From Bacteroidales bacterium UBA1035 (GTDB taxonomy: Bacteria > Bacteroidota > Bacteroidia > Bacteroidales > Dysgonomonadaceae), in NCBI GenBank assembly GCA_002316835.1, contig DCEG01000013.1, positions 16,935-22,482 on the forward strand: a DNA stretch of 5,548 bases. The letters are read 5' to 3'. The position numbers were made by a program, and so were the translations under genes. Below the pieces are notes generated by a model. That model was not told the DNA's origin. It was given only the letters and a program-made list of their open reading frames with translations, and did not search any database. Position 1 is the stretch's first letter; each line of letters begins with the position of its first letter. Below are positions 5,385 to 5,548 of the stretch, one piece after another.

Positions 5385-5548
5385 GTGAAAGAAAATACCC
5401 CGGTAAAGAAAACAAGCCGTTCAACTTACTTTTTCCTGATCACGACAATCGTTTTGGCGATGTTGCTGATATTCAATAAAATGAACAATGTCCAGGATAA
5501 AAGATACGATACTTCTACCGTTCTGAGTAAAATTGTTCATATTCAGGA
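5385..5548 (+). CDS. Start of a membrane-anchored protein (3' truncated by the window)
   Basis: Starting from GTG at 5385, immediately after the TAA of the preceding gene, 54 codons are open to the window edge. The N-terminus is basic (MKENTPVKKTSRS) and is followed by a hydrophobic segment at about residues 14-30 (TYFLITTIVLAMLLIF), then a polar stretch (NKMNNVQDKRYDTSTVLSKI). This is the layout of a single-span protein with its C-terminal part outside the cytoplasm, or of an uncleaved signal anchor. The next in-frame ATG (5460) falls inside the membrane helix, which supports GTG as the real start. Too little is visible to name it. Membrane-anchored S41 peptidases and FtsH-type proteases have similar N-termini, but nothing diagnostic is present. 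Confidence 0.6.
   Translation, partial: MKENTPVKKTSRSTYFFLITTIVLAMLLIFNKMNNVQDKRYDTSTVLSKIVHIQ

Overview
The window looks like chromosomal DNA from a member of the Bacteroidota, most likely Bacteroidales. The support is moderate to low G+C, A-rich start contexts without Shine-Dalgarno sequences, several TAnnTTTG boxes (the phylum's -7 promoter consensus), lipoproteins with acidic/lysine-bearing stretches after the lipidated Cys, and families typical of the phylum. All genes that can be called lie on the + strand. No tRNA, rRNA, insertion sequence, integrase, CRISPR array or phage gene is visible.

Left part (1-918): the 3' end of an unidentified protein with a Pro/Gly/Asn-rich linker and a beta-rich C-terminal domain, then a spacer carrying two different arrays of 7-bp tandem repeats, then a small lipoprotein resembling the Bacteroidetes 'lipid-binding putative hydrolase' family. 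A strong hairpin-plus-T-tract terminator at 878-918 closes this unit.

Middle part (about 980-4648): a promoter-like site leads to a GT4-type glycosyltransferase. A second TATCTTTG box immediately precedes a Cys/Met-metabolism PLP enzyme (homoserine sulfhydrylase / cystathionine gamma-synthase superfamily). A lipoprotein polysaccharide deacetylase (NodB/CE4 fold) starts 27 nt after it and is probably co-transcribed. The glycosyltransferase and the deacetylase both point to surface-glycan or envelope work, but nothing shows that the three genes form one pathway, and the PLP enzyme is most simply a sulfur amino-acid enzyme.

Right part (4649-5548): an intergenic stretch with two further promoter-like boxes, then a 186-residue protein with a helical N-terminal half and two C-terminal membrane segments. 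Its TAA stop abuts the GTG start of a second, truncated membrane protein in the same reading frame. I recognise neither protein, and this pair is the least explained part of the window.

I found no convincing new multi-gene system. The points most worth checking are the 7-bp repeat arrays, the stop/start junction at 5382-5387, the start-site conflict at 4788/4824, and active-site variation in the PLP enzyme and the deacetylase.
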